Counted from the first letter of the stretch, positions 52,940 to 61,875 are shown. The stretch is 64,000 nucleotides of DNA from Streptomyces sp. NBC_01445 (GCF_035918235.1 NZ_CP109485.1:868001-932000), one strand, 5' to 3'. Numbers and translations are program-made. The notes: generated by a model not told the origin, from the letters alone.

Positions 52940-54148
52940 ATGACGACGCACGCCCAGGCCCCGCAGATCCCCGTATTCGACGAAGACCCCTACGCCCGCG
53001 AGCACTTGGTCGACCCGCATCCGCTGTTCGCGCGGATGCGGGAGGCAGGCCCCGCGGTGTGGCTCGCTCGCCACGGTGTCCACGCCTTCACGCGCTACGA
53101 GGTGTGCCGGGAGATCCTGGCCGGCCACGCGCTGTTCCTGTCCGGCGCCGGCGTCGGCCCCCGCGACCTGCGGCGCGAGAAGGCCTGGCGCACCCCCGGC
53201 ATCCTGGAGACCGACCCGCCTGACCACACCGTGATGCGCGACGCGATGGCGGACGTCGTCTCGCCCCGTTCGGTACGGGCCCTGCGTGCCGGATTCGAGG
53301 CGTTCGCCGAGGAGTTGGCCGACGCGGTCGTCGCCCGTGGCCACTTCGACGCTGTCACCGATGTCGCCGAGGTCTTCCCCCTACGGGTCTTCGGAGACGC
53401 CGTCGGCATCCCCCGGGCCGGCCGCAGTGAGAACCTTCTGGCTCACGGCGCGATGAACTTCAGCGCGTTCGGCCCGGACAACGAACTCCACCGCAGCTGC
53501 TTCGCCGCCGGTGAGGCGACGCACGCGTGGGTGATGCGCAACTGTGCCCGCGAGTCCCTCTCCGACGACGGGCTCGGCGCCCGTATCTGGGAGCACGCCG
53601 AGGAGGGGCGCCTGAGCGACGAGCAGGCGACGCTTCTGGTGCGCGCGATGCTGTCGGCCGGTCTCGACACCACGGTGATTGCCATCGGGAACCTGCTGCG
53701 CGCCCTGGCCCACGACCCCGGGCAGTGGGCCCTGCTGCGCGAGGATCCGGCGAACATCCGGTTCGCCGTGGACGAGTCGTTCCGTCACGAGTCGCCCTTC
53801 CAGTCCTTCTACCGGACGGCCGCACGCGACGCCCGGCCGGGCGGGGTCCCGGTGCCGGCCGGGGCGAAGGTCCTGCTGTTCGTCGGCGCGGCCAACCGCG
53901 ACCCGCGGCAATGGGGGCCTGACGCCGACGCGTTCCGGGTCACGCGGGCGGCGAGTGGTCATCTGGCGTTCGGGATGGGGATCCACCAGTGCGTGGGCCA
54001 GCCGGTCTCCCGGCTCGAGATGGAGGTCCTGCTCACCGCGCTGGTCCGCCGCATCGAACGCCTGGAACCCGCCGGTGCGGAGACCCCGTTCGTGCACAAC
54101 ACGCTGCGCGGCTGGTCCTCGGTCCCGGTGCGCGCGGTGGCCGGCTGA
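52940..54148 (+). CDS. Cytochrome P450, CYP199-like
   Basis: A 402-residue bacterial P450. The I-helix is MLSAGLDTTVIAIGNLLRAL, with Asp in place of the usual Glu beside the Thr pair; the ExxR motif is DESFRHESPF; the haem Cys is in LAFGMGIHQCVGQPVSRLEM. The SAGLDTTV and MGIHQCVGQ stretches recall the CYP199 family, which hydroxylates or demethylates para-substituted benzoic and cinnamic acids. It is divergent from a lyase/PDR-reductase operon; the reductase's fused ferredoxin could be its electron donor. GAGAGGACA precedes the start at 52940. Confidence 0.88.
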   Translation: MTTHAQAPQIPVFDEDPYAREHLVDPHPLFARMREAGPAVWLARHGVHAFTRYEVCREILAGHALFLSGAGVGPRDLRREKAWRTPGILETDPPDHTVMRDAMADVVSPRSVRALRAGFEAFAEELADAVVARGHFDAVTDVAEVFPLRVFGDAVGIPRAGRSENLLAHGAMNFSAFGPDNELHRSCFAAGEATHAWVMRNCARESLSDDGLGARIWEHAEEGRLSDEQATLLVRAMLSAGLDTTVIAIGNLLRALAHDPGQWALLREDPANIRFAVDESFRHESPFQSFYRTAARDARPGGVPVPAGAKVLLFVGAANRDPRQWGPDADAFRVTRAASGHLAFGMGIHQCVGQPVSRLEMEVLLTALVRRIERLEPAGAETPFVHNTLRGWSSVPVRAVAG

Positions 54149-54192
54149 GCCTGCGGAGATCCGGCCCCGCCGCACGCATCCGAGGCCCCGGG

Positions 54193-55416
54193 TCAGTCCT
54201 TCGTGAGCCTCATGGGAATCGCCTTCAGGCCTCCGACGATGAAACCGCCGGCCGGTTCCAACGACTCGGCGGGCAGGGCGAATTCCAGGTCGGGGAAGCG
54301 GTCGAAGAGAGCCGGGAGGGCGATCGCGGCTTCCATACGGGCCAGGGGTGCGCCCAGGCAGCGGTGGACTCCGTGGCCGAAGCTGAGGTGTTCGGCGCTC
54401 GGGCGGCCGGCGTCGTACCGGTCGGCGGTGTCCCCGTGCTGCCGCGGATCGCGCCCGGTGGCCGCGAACGACGCCAGAATCGGATCGCCCTTGCGGATGG
54501 TGGGCCCGTCCGGGATCTCGATGTCCTCGACGGCGAACCGGAGCGGGAGGTTGACGACGCTGGGGGCCCAGCGGAGGGTCTCCTCGATCACGTCGTTCCA
54601 GGAGAGCTTGCCCGCACGGACCAGTTCGAGCTGCTCCGGGTGCGTGAGCAGGGCGTGAACGGCGTTGCCTATGAGGTTGACCGTGGTCTCGTGGCCGGCG
54701 ACAAGGACGAGCAGGAGCGTGTCTATCAGCTCCTGCTCGGTCATTCGTTGGCCCTCCTCGTCCCGCGCGGCGACCAGCACACTGGTCAGGTCCGACGCGG
54801 GTTCCTCTCGCTTCAGCGCGGCCAGGCCCTTCAGCAGCGCCTGGATTTCGACGAACGCGGCGCCCGCCTCCTGCGGGTCGACGGAGGTCATGATGATCTC
54901 GGAGAGCCGGGCCAGTTCGGCGCGGGTGTCGCCCTCGGGGATACCGAACAGCTCACAGATGACCTGCATCGGGAGCCGGTGCGTGAAGGCCTCGCGGAGG
55001 TCGACCACGGATCCCCGGGGCGCCGTGGCGAGTTCGTCCAGGAGCGCGGCGGTGATGCGCTCGACCGAGGGCAGCATGGCGTCGGTGCGGCGGGCCGTGA
55101 ACGCCGGTGCGATGAGCTTGCGCAGCCGTCGGTGGTCGCTCCCGTACGCGGTGAACATGTTGTTCACGCCGACCCAGGTGGCCAGCCAGGACTCGTGGTA
55201 CTCGCCGCGCTGCCACGCGGGCCAGTGCAGGTTGGGGTCCTTGGACACGCGTGGGTCGGTCAGCAGGTCCTTGAGCAGGCTGTGGCTGGTGATGGCCCAT
55301 GCCTCGGGGCCGTCGGGGAGCTGGACGAGCGTCGCCGGGCCCGAGGCGCGCAGCCGCGCGGCCTCGGCGCGGACGTCGGCACCGGCCGGGTCGATTGCGA
55401 CGGGTTGCGGTCCCAT
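54193..55416 (-). CDS. Cytochrome P450, CYP107-like
   Basis: A 407-residue P450. The I-helix is VLVAGHETTVNLIGN; ExxR is EETLRWAPSVV; the haem loop is LSFGHGVHRCLGAPLARMEA. The pattern fits the large Streptomyces CYP107 group (macrolide, fatty-acid or xenobiotic hydroxylases). It converges with the CYP199-like gene 44 bp away but shares no regulatory region with it. No redox partner is adjacent, so a shared ferredoxin is assumed. Substrate unknown. Confidence 0.92.
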   Translation of the reverse strand: MGPQPVAIDPAGADVRAEAARLRASGPATLVQLPDGPEAWAITSHSLLKDLLTDPRVSKDPNLHWPAWQRGEYHESWLATWVGVNNMFTAYGSDHRRLRKLIAPAFTARRTDAMLPSVERITAALLDELATAPRGSVVDLREAFTHRLPMQVICELFGIPEGDTRAELARLSEIIMTSVDPQEAGAAFVEIQALLKGLAALKREEPASDLTSVLVAARDEEGQRMTEQELIDTLLLVLVAGHETTVNLIGNAVHALLTHPEQLELVRAGKLSWNDVIEETLRWAPSVVNLPLRFAVEDIEIPDGPTIRKGDPILASFAATGRDPRQHGDTADRYDAGRPSAEHLSFGHGVHRCLGAPLARMEAAIALPALFDRFPDLEFALPAESLEPAGGFIVGGLKAIPMRLTKD

Positions 55417-55783
55417 GAAGTGGCTCCTGCCTGGTCGGGATCTTGGGGCCGGAGGATGACGCGCCCCGCGGCGCGAGAGCCCTGAGGAACCTATCCAAGA
55501 TCATTACGACTGTGAGGCAGGGATGGCCTGTTCGATCCGGCCGGGCCAGGGTTGCCGGTCGCTCGATGGCGGTTCTGGCCGGACGGACGCGCGCGGCACC
55601 CCTGAGTGGACCGGTCCTCAACGGGTCCCGTCTTGGCCGAAAGCCAACCAGTCGATGGACGGTCAACAACCGTATGCACACGGCCGAGTTGGCGCGGTGG
55701 GCAGACCGGAGACATCTGCCCGCAGGCGCCTCACAGTACTCCCGCCCTGCTCCTGGCAAGTCGTCCCGCGCGAAACTCCAGGC
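55417..55783. other. Intergenic, nothing recognised
   Basis: A 367-bp stretch between the P450 gene (start at 55416) and the end of the next minus-strand gene. It must hold the P450 promoter, but no clear -35/-10 pair, strong hairpin, repeat or coding frame is seen. Confidence 0.35.
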
Positions 55784-56860
55784 TCAGCTCTGCTCGTTCG
55801 GCAGCTCGAGGCGCGTCAGGTGCTCGGGCGTGAGTGCGTGCAGAAAGTTCTCGGCGTCGAACGCTTCGCCGACCGCGACCACGCCGGTCACCACGCGGTC
55901 ACCTTGGAGGATGCGCGCGAGGGCCTCGACGACGAGCGGCGCCGTGACGGCATAGATGTCACGGCCTCCCGCCATCGCGCGGCGCGTCTCGTGACCGCGA
56001 GTCACCACGGCCTCCACGAGGAAGGACTGCGCGGAGCGGCCGTCGGCGTCGGCGGGTACGGGCTCAGGGGTGTCCTCCGCGCGGATGTCGCGCAGCGGCG
56101 CGAGGTTCATCACCGCGCGCACCTCGGGGGTGCGCACGTGGCGCGGCAGCGTGACCTGGTCGGCCGTCGCGAACACGACGGTGTCCTGCTTGCCGAGCGG
56201 CTCCGGGAAGGTCCACGGGGAGGCTTCCTGCGCATACGAGAAGGGGCTCAACTTGCCTGCGGTGTAGGTGAGGTGGCGCCCGGCGTTGCTCTCGCCGGTG
56301 CGGCGGGTGCCCTGCGTCGGGTGCCAGCTGTCGAGGCCGTACGCGAGTGTGATCTCGTCCGCGTCCGGCCAGTCGCCGAGAGCGGCGGTGGCGAGGAGGT
56401 CACCCAGCCCGCCGTAGAACGCCAGGGACGGAACGACAGCGATGCCGGCCTCCCTGGCGCGGTCGCGGTAGGTGTCGAACAGGGCGGCGGTGACGGCCTG
56501 TTCGGCCCCGACGTCCAGGTAGGGGATACCCGCGCGGAGCGCCGCGTCCACCAGGGGGCGGGCCGTGTCGAGGAACGGTCCGGCGGCGTTGATGACCGCC
56601 GCCGCCCCTTCGAGTGCCCGGTCGAGGGAGGCCGCGTCGTCGGCGAGCGCCTGACGTACGGGCGCGCCGGGAGCGAGGTCGCGCACCGCGTCGAGCTTGC
56701 CCGCGTCCCGTCCGACGAGCACCGGCGTCGCTCCCCGCCTCCGCAGCTCCGCCACGACGAAGCGGCCGGTGTGTCCGTAGGCGCCGAAGACGACGACCGG
56801 CTGCCCGTCGAGCGACCCGGCGGTGCGGTGCGCGGCGGGTCCCGAGAGGGTGTTGCTCAT
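55784..56860 (-). CDS. Saccharopine-dehydrogenase-like NAD(P)-binding protein
   Basis: A 358-residue protein with an N-terminal Rossmann domain (VVFGAYGHTGRFVVAELRRR, then GATPVLVGRDAGKLDAVRDL, AAVINAAGPFLDTARPLVDA) typical of the trans-acting enoylreductase/saccharopine-dehydrogenase-like NADP-binding family. The C-terminal half is less recognisable (GRDIYAVTAPLVVEALARIL). The real substrate is unknown. GGAG lies nine bases upstream of the start at 56860. The divergent GlxA-type regulator (110 bp gap) probably controls it. Confidence 0.85.
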   Translation of the reverse strand: MSNTLSGPAAHRTAGSLDGQPVVVFGAYGHTGRFVVAELRRRGATPVLVGRDAGKLDAVRDLAPGAPVRQALADDAASLDRALEGAAAVINAAGPFLDTARPLVDAALRAGIPYLDVGAEQAVTAALFDTYRDRAREAGIAVVPSLAFYGGLGDLLATAALGDWPDADEITLAYGLDSWHPTQGTRRTGESNAGRHLTYTAGKLSPFSYAQEASPWTFPEPLGKQDTVVFATADQVTLPRHVRTPEVRAVMNLAPLRDIRAEDTPEPVPADADGRSAQSFLVEAVVTRGHETRRAMAGGRDIYAVTAPLVVEALARILQGDRVVTGVVAVGEAFDAENFLHALTPEHLTRLELPNEQS

Positions 56861-56970
56861 CGTTGACTCCAGTGTCCGAAGGGCGGTGGTGTGCGGTTCG
56901 ACAGCAATGATCCGGGCGCGGGGCCCGCCCAACCAGTGGCAGGAATGACGAGGGGCGTACAGTTTCGGAC

Positions 56971-57948
56971 ATGCATACCGCCGCGCCTTCCGTTGTACGT
57001 TCCCCTGCGCATTCGGTTGCGATGGCGCTTCCCGAAGGCACGATGCTTTTCGAGGCCGCGGGCGCGCTCGAAGTCTTCGGCTCCGACCATTCCGACCTGG
57101 CCGCGCCTTGGTACTCGTTCACCACCTGCGGACCCGCCGGGTCCCGCGTCGGCGACTGGCTCCGGGCCGACACCACCCACGGACTCGAGGCCGTCGCCAA
57201 TGCGCAGACGGTGATCGTCCCGGCGTGGCGCGACGTCGAGCAGGAGCCTCCGCAGGAACTGCTCGACGCCCTCCGCACCGCCCACGCGGCAGGCGCCCGG
57301 ATCGCCTCGCTGTGCACCGGCGCCTTCGTCCTGGCCGCGGCCGGCCTCCTCGACGGCCGCCGCGCCACCACTCACTGGGCGCACGCGGAAAGGCTCGCGG
57401 CGCGGTACCCGGGCGTCGGGGTCGACGCCGAGGTGCTGTTCACCGACGAGGGCAGCGTCCTCACGTCCGCCGGTAAGGCGGCCGGGATGGACCTGTGCCT
57501 CCATATCGTGCGCACGGACCACGGGGCGACGGTCGCCAACGCCCTGGCGCGGCACCTCGTGACGCCGCCCCATCGGGACGGCGGCCAGGCGCAGTTCATT
57601 CCGGCGCCGGTGACGCACGGGCGCGACCATCCGCTCGCCGATCTGCTCCCCTGGGTGCTGGCCCGGATCGACCAGCCGCTCACCGTCGAGGACATGGCCC
57701 GTCAGGCGGGCATGAGCAGCCGCAACCTGGTGCGGCACTTCCATGCCGTCACGGGGACGGCACCCCTGAGGTGGCTGCTGAGCCAGCGCGTGCGGGAGGC
57801 GCAGGAGCTGCTGGAGTCGAGCGACGACACCGTCGAGCGGATCGCGGCACGGACGGGCATGGGGACCGCCGCTACGCTCCGGCGACACTTCACCCGCGTC
57901 ACGGGCCTGCCGCCAGAGGCCTACCGGAGGATGTTCGGCGGCCGGTGA
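56971..57948 (+). CDS. GlxA-type AraC regulator (DJ-1/PfpI + AraC)
   Basis: A 325-residue regulator: N-terminal DJ-1/PfpI-like domain with the nucleophile-elbow Cys in ARIASLCTGAFVLAAAGLLD, and a C-terminal AraC double helix-turn-helix (VEDMARQAGMSSRNLVRHFH; RIAARTGMGTAATLRRHFTR, then VTGLPPEAYRR). This layout senses small ligands such as amino acid derivatives or arginine/glycine-betaine-like compounds. It is divergent from the saccharopine-dehydrogenase-like gene. Confidence 0.93.
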   Translation: MHTAAPSVVRSPAHSVAMALPEGTMLFEAAGALEVFGSDHSDLAAPWYSFTTCGPAGSRVGDWLRADTTHGLEAVANAQTVIVPAWRDVEQEPPQELLDALRTAHAAGARIASLCTGAFVLAAAGLLDGRRATTHWAHAERLAARYPGVGVDAEVLFTDEGSVLTSAGKAAGMDLCLHIVRTDHGATVANALARHLVTPPHRDGGQAQFIPAPVTHGRDHPLADLLPWVLARIDQPLTVEDMARQAGMSSRNLVRHFHAVTGTAPLRWLLSQRVREAQELLESSDDTVERIAARTGMGTAATLRRHFTRVTGLPPEAYRRMFGGR

Positions 57949-58173
57949 CACGGGCCGCGCCCCGCACGATGCGTACCCCCCAGGATCACCGAACCCTCAC
58001 CCTAAAGCTGAGGTCGAGGCGCCACTCGATGAGACCACGCCCGGGACCACGCCTGGGACCGCGCGCGGGTCGACAGGACCACGCCTGGGGCCGCCCGGGT
58101 CCCGCCTGGTACCGCCAGTCCCAGGAAGACGGGGCTCCTGGCTGATCGCAGCGTGGGGCCGCACGCTGGTGGC

Positions 58174-58881
58174 ATGACGACAACACTCATCACCGGAGCG
58201 AACAAGGGTCTCGGCTTCGAAACCGCGCGTCGACTCATCGCCGCAGGCCACACCGTCTACGTGGGCAGCCGCGACGCCGAGCGCGGGCGCCGCGCCGCCG
58301 AGCAGCTCGGCGCACGCCGGGTCCAGCTCGACGTCACGGACGACGCGTCCGTACACGCCGCCGCGAAGACGATCGAGGCCGACGGCGGCCTGGACGTGCT
58401 GATCAACAACGCCGGCATCGAGGGCCGGACCCCGGACGGCGGCGTGATCGGCGCCGCGGACGTGACCGCCGACGAGATGCGGTCGACCTTCGAGACGAAC
58501 GTCTTCGGCGTCGTACGTGTCACCCACGCGTTCCTGCCCCTGCTGCTGAAGTCGAACGCGCCGGTCGTGGTCAACCTGAGCAGCGGCCTGGCCTCACTGA
58601 CGCGGGTCACCGACGCGGGGACGCCGACCCACGCGTATCCCGGAGTCGCCTACCCGGCGTCGAAGGCCGCGGTCAACATGATCACCGTGCAGTACGCGAA
58701 GGCGTTCCCCGGCATGCGGATCAACGCGGTCGAGCCCGGCTACACCGCGACGGACCTGAACGCCCACACCGGCATCCAGACCGTCGAGGAGGGCGCCGAG
58801 ATCATCGTGCGCATGGCCCAGTTGGGCCCCGACGGCCCGACCGGCACGTACGTCGCCGCGGAGGGCCCTCTCCCCTGGTGA
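58174..58881 (+). CDS. Short-chain dehydrogenase/reductase
   Basis: A 235-residue SDR: TTLITGANKGLGFETARRLI (TGxxxGxG), VLINNAGIEG, catalytic Ser in VVNLSSGLASL, Tyr-x3-Lys in GVAYPASKAAV, then VEPGYTATDLN. The chain is short for the family but complete. The start at 58174 (MTTTLITGANKGL) has only a weak GGTGG upstream. A run of related GGGACCACGCCTGGG-like segments precedes it and is treated as low-complexity sequence. It converges on the epimerase gene 32 bp away. Substrate unknown. Confidence 0.92.
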   Translation: MTTTLITGANKGLGFETARRLIAAGHTVYVGSRDAERGRRAAEQLGARRVQLDVTDDASVHAAAKTIEADGGLDVLINNAGIEGRTPDGGVIGAADVTADEMRSTFETNVFGVVRVTHAFLPLLLKSNAPVVVNLSSGLASLTRVTDAGTPTHAYPGVAYPASKAAVNMITVQYAKAFPGMRINAVEPGYTATDLNAHTGIQTVEEGAEIIVRMAQLGPDGPTGTYVAAEGPLPW

Positions 58882-58913
58882 GGACGCAGATCGCCCGACG
58901 GGGACGCCCCGCC

Positions 58914-59891
58914 TCACACCATCCCGTCCGCCATGGCCCGCGTGACGTCACGCCCACCGCGTACCCGTCGCGCGAGGTTGGCGGCGGCGTCGGGCCACCC
59001 GGCGTGGTCGAAGGAGAAGCCCGCGTCGAGTAGCCGGCCCGGGACCACGCGGCGGCTCTTCAGAAGGAGTTCGGTGTCCGAGCGGAGCGCGAACGCGCCG
59101 AGTTCGGCCATCCACTTCGTCGCGGGAAGGCCCACCGGAACGCCCCATGCCGCGCGTAGCGCACGCATGAAGTCACGCTGCGGCAGCGGCTCGGGGGCGG
59201 CGAGGTTCACGGGCCCGTCCAGGTCGTCGCGTTCGATCAGGAACTGGACCGCTCGGGCGAAGTCACGGTCGTAGATCCAGGACACGTACTGGCCACCGCC
59301 CGCGACGGGACCGCCGAGGCCGAGCCTGGCCAGGCGCAGGAGGACGTCGAAGACGCCGCCGCGATCGGGGCTCATGACCATCGCGGCGCGCAGGGCGACC
59401 TTGCGGGTGTGCGGGGTGTCGGCCCGCTCCTGCGCCCGTTCCCACGCCTTCGCGATCTCGACGCTGTAACCCCAGTAGCCCGGGACACCGGCCTCGTCAC
59501 CGCCGAGTACGCCGGTCGTCTCGTCGTTCGGTGCGGCGAAGCTGTGGGCGTAGACGGTGGCCGTACTCATCTGCAGCCACGCCCTCGGAGGTCGCGCGGC
59601 GGCGGCGACGGCCTCGCCGACGACCTCGGCGGACCGCACGCGCGAATCCATCATGGCCCGGAGGTTGGCCTGTGTGTAGCGGCAATTCACGCTGCGTCCG
59701 GCGAGGTTGATCACGACGTCACTGCCGTCGACGACCTCGACCCACGGGCCCAGGGTCTCGCCGTCCCAGCGGACTTCGCCGTCGCGCACCGGCCGCCGCG
59801 TGAGGACGACGACTTCGTGTCCCGCTTCGGCCAGCTCACGCTTCAGGATCGTCCCTACCTGCCCGGTGCCGCCGGGTATCACGATCTTCAT
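58914..59891 (-). CDS. TIGR01777-type NAD-dependent epimerase-like protein
   Basis: A 325-residue extended-SDR-like protein: N-terminal KIVIPGGTGQVGTILKRELA nucleotide loop, GWE-type DVVINLAGRSVNCRYT, WLQMSTATVYAH, a YWGYSVEIAKAWE segment in place of YxxxK, and a C-terminal DUF1731-like region (LKSRRVVPGRLLDAGFSFDH). Members are called sugar-nucleotide epimerases, but their reaction is not established. The start at 59891 lies 38 bp from a 20-bp palindrome, a likely repressor site. Confidence 0.9.
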   Translation of the reverse strand: MKIVIPGGTGQVGTILKRELAEAGHEVVVLTRRPVRDGEVRWDGETLGPWVEVVDGSDVVINLAGRSVNCRYTQANLRAMMDSRVRSAEVVGEAVAAAARPPRAWLQMSTATVYAHSFAAPNDETTGVLGGDEAGVPGYWGYSVEIAKAWERAQERADTPHTRKVALRAAMVMSPDRGGVFDVLLRLARLGLGGPVAGGGQYVSWIYDRDFARAVQFLIERDDLDGPVNLAAPEPLPQRDFMRALRAAWGVPVGLPATKWMAELGAFALRSDTELLLKSRRVVPGRLLDAGFSFDHAGWPDAAANLARRVRGGRDVTRAMADGMV

Positions 59892-59929
59892 GGAGCCCCC
59901 TCATCGTGTCGGCACCACCTTAGCGCAGA

Positions 59930-59949
59930 TATTTGAACACGTTCAAATA
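59930..59949. promoter_or_regulatory. 20-bp palindrome, TetR-type operator
   Basis: TATTTGAACACGTTCAAATA: perfect 9-bp arms with a 2-bp centre. It is AT-rich in a GC-rich context and lies 38 bp before the epimerase start. The form TTGAAC-N2-GTTCAA is typical of TetR operators. No TetR gene is adjacent. Confidence 0.7.
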
Positions 59950-59987
59950 GGCGGGCGCTCGGGAGGGTCGGCCGAGTGGGACGGCCC

Positions 59988-60782
59988 TCAGGCCCGGTCG
60001 CGGACGTGCAGGCCGAGTCCGCTCGTGCCCGGTGTCTCGACTCCCGGCAGGAGCCGCATGTCGTGGTCGTAGTCGCCGCCCGTGAGGGGGCGGAAGGGGA
60101 CCGGCGTGGCCGTGAAGAGTGTGTCGAGTCGTCGGGCGTACTCCGTCCGTGCCGTGACGAAGCGGTCGTCGGGGAGCTCGTTCGAGCTGTACACCGCGAA
60201 CGGCTCCAGCGGGTTCATGCCGGTGAACCAGAACAGGCCGTGCTGAATGGGGTGCAGGACGTCCGCGAGGCTTCCGTGGATACCACGGTCGGAGAACGCC
60301 GACTCGCGCGCGCCGACGGTCACCGACACGAGCGCCCGCCTGCCCGGCAGGGAGCTTTCGCCGTACGGCGGCGGGACGGCAGGTCCGTACGCGAAGCCGC
60401 TCGTGAAGACCCGGTCGATCCAGCCCTTGAGGATCGCGGGCGCCGAGAACCACCACATCGGGAACTGCAGGACCACCGCGTCCGACCAGCGCACCTTCTC
60501 CTGCTCCGCCGCGATGTCGGGCGACAGACCGTCCGTCAGCGTCGCCCGCTCGGAGTCGGCCATCACGTGCAGCCGGCCCGCTCCGGTGCGCTCGGGAAAG
60601 TCGTCGGCGTCCACCGTCGCCTTCCACTTCATCGCGTAGAGGTCGGACACCTTCACCTCGTGTCCTGCCGTGCGCAGGTGCTCGACCGCGAAGCCGGTCA
60701 ACGCGGCGTTGAGCGAACGGGGTTCAGGGTGGGCGCTGACGACGAGGATCTTCTTGGGCTGCCGAGGCGTCGTGTCGTTCAT
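59988..60782 (-). CDS. NAD(P)H quinone oxidoreductase / flavodoxin-fold protein
   Basis: A 264-residue flavodoxin-like protein of the NQO1/MdaB group: KILVVSAHPEPRSLNAALTG (FMN/FAD loop), VLQFPMWWFSAPAILKGWID, RVFTSGFAYGP, and a C-terminal extension. Members reduce quinones with two electrons. It lies 97 bp from the divergent MmyB-type regulator at 60880, which is likely to control it. The start at 60782 is preferred; the longer frame to 60989 would cross the operator and the regulator start. Confidence 0.9.
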   Translation of the reverse strand: MNDTTPRQPKKILVVSAHPEPRSLNAALTGFAVEHLRTAGHEVKVSDLYAMKWKATVDADDFPERTGAGRLHVMADSERATLTDGLSPDIAAEQEKVRWSDAVVLQFPMWWFSAPAILKGWIDRVFTSGFAYGPAVPPPYGESSLPGRRALVSVTVGARESAFSDRGIHGSLADVLHPIQHGLFWFTGMNPLEPFAVYSSNELPDDRFVTARTEYARRLDTLFTATPVPFRPLTGGDYDHDMRLLPGVETPGTSGLGLHVRDRA

Positions 60783-60847
60783 ACCCTCACGCTCGCCCAA
60801 GGGTGTCCGGTCAGCCAGCACCCTGGTCAACGGCGGAACGCTCATCC

Positions 60848-60864
60848 TGGTACTGCGAGGGCCA
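60848..60864. promoter_or_regulatory. Candidate operator for MmyB-type regulator, copy 2
   Basis: TGGTACTGCGAGGGCCA matches 13 of 17 positions of the TGGTAC-N5-GTACCA repeat before the other MmyB gene (23824), with the left half perfect. It lies between this regulator and the divergent quinone reductase. Confidence 0.45.
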
Positions 60865-60879
60865 CGCATACTTGGGCCC

Positions 60880-61776
60880 ATGGACGGCGTGAAGGACATC
60901 GGGGACACGGGCGCGGGCGCCACCCTCACCACCGGCGGCTCGCAGCGCGGTCTCGGAGACTTTCTCCGCGCCCGCCGCGCGCGTGTCACACCGGAGCACG
61001 TCGGGCTCTCCGGCGGCCGTCGCCGGCGGGTACGGGGACTGCGCCGCGAGGAGCTGGCACAGCTCGCCGGGATCAGCGTGGACTACTACGTGCGCCTGGA
61101 ACAGGGCCGCGCCACCCAGCCCTCCGCCGAGGTCGTCGACGCGCTCGCCGGGGCGCTCGGCCTCGACACGGCGGAGCGCGGGCATCTCGCCACCCTGGCA
61201 GGCGCCCGGCAGGGCCCCGCGCCCGAGGCCCGGGTCAGCCCGATGCTGCGGCGGCTCCTCGACTCCATGGCCGGCTTCCCCGCCTTCGCCACCAACCATC
61301 GCCTGGACGTGGTGGCGTGGAACGCCCTCGGCGCCGAGCTGATCGGCGGCCTCGGCGAGCCGGCCGGCCGCGACCGGAACAACGCGCGGTACCTCTTCCT
61401 CGACCCCGCTTCCCGCGTCGTCCACCCGGAGTGGGAGGACCGGGCGGCGGAGGCCGTGGGCCAGCTCCGGGTCTGGTCGGGGCGCTACCCCGACGACACG
61501 GAACTGGCCGCGCTCATCGCCGAACTCACCGCGCTCAGCCAGGAGTTCAGGCGCATCTGGGACAGCGGCGAGGTCGTGATGTGCGCGGCGGGGCGCAAGC
61601 GTCTGAGGCACCCGGTGGCCGGGCTGCTCACCCTGGACTTCGAGACTCTCCACGTACCGGCCGCGCCCGGCGAGACGGGTTTGGTCGTGCACGTCTTCAG
61701 CGCCGAGGAGGGCAGCGAGGAGGCCGCGGCTCTCGCGCGGCTGACCGAAGCCGTTACAGTGGCAGACAGGCCGTGA
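60880..61776 (+). CDS. XRE-family regulator with MmyB-like C-terminal domain, copy 2
   Basis: A 298-residue paralogue of the regulator at 23875. HTH: LRREELAQLAGISVDYYVRL, then EQGRATQPSAEVVDALAG. Ligand domain: HRLDVVAWNALGAELIGG; HPVAGLLTLDFETLHVPAAP; TGLVVHVFSAEEGSEEAAAL. It is divergent from a quinone reductase gene, the classic pairing for this family. Its stop codon lies inside the start of the ZTP aptamer that precedes folD. Confidence 0.9.
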   Translation: MDGVKDIGDTGAGATLTTGGSQRGLGDFLRARRARVTPEHVGLSGGRRRRVRGLRREELAQLAGISVDYYVRLEQGRATQPSAEVVDALAGALGLDTAERGHLATLAGARQGPAPEARVSPMLRRLLDSMAGFPAFATNHRLDVVAWNALGAELIGGLGEPAGRDRNNARYLFLDPASRVVHPEWEDRAAEAVGQLRVWSGRYPDDTELAALIAELTALSQEFRRIWDSGEVVMCAAGRKRLRHPVAGLLTLDFETLHVPAAPGETGLVVHVFSAEEGSEEAAALARLTEAVTVADRP

Positions 61777-61850
61777 CTGGCGCTGGGGTGGAGAACCACC
61801 GGGGAGCGGCCTGACCAAAGGGTCGATGTATGCCGTGCGCCTGGGCGAAT
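61765..61850 (+). promoter_or_regulatory. ZTP (pfl) riboswitch before folD
   Basis: The RNA reads GGCCGTGACTGGCGC, GGTGGAGAACCACCGGGGAG, then CGGCC and, after a spacer, GCCGTGCGCCTGGGCGA. These are the conserved blocks of the ZTP-sensing pfl motif: CGUGACUGGCG, the CCACCGGGGAGC segment, and the CCGNNCGCCUGGGC segment that pairs in the pseudoknot. A TACAGT -10-like box at about 61755 lies inside the upstream gene. The switch would turn on folD when ZTP (formyl-folate shortage) rises; with 25 bp to the start codon, translational control is likely. Confidence 0.88.
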
Positions 61851-61875
61851 GGTCAATGACGCCTGGGAGGCGACC

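Noticed and set aside
57980..58130. Repeated GGGACCACGCC-like segments as a tandem repeat or CRISPR
   Set aside because: Units differ in length and sequence, have no fixed spacer, and look like GC-rich low-complexity sequence. No CRISPR array or cas gene is present anywhere in the window.
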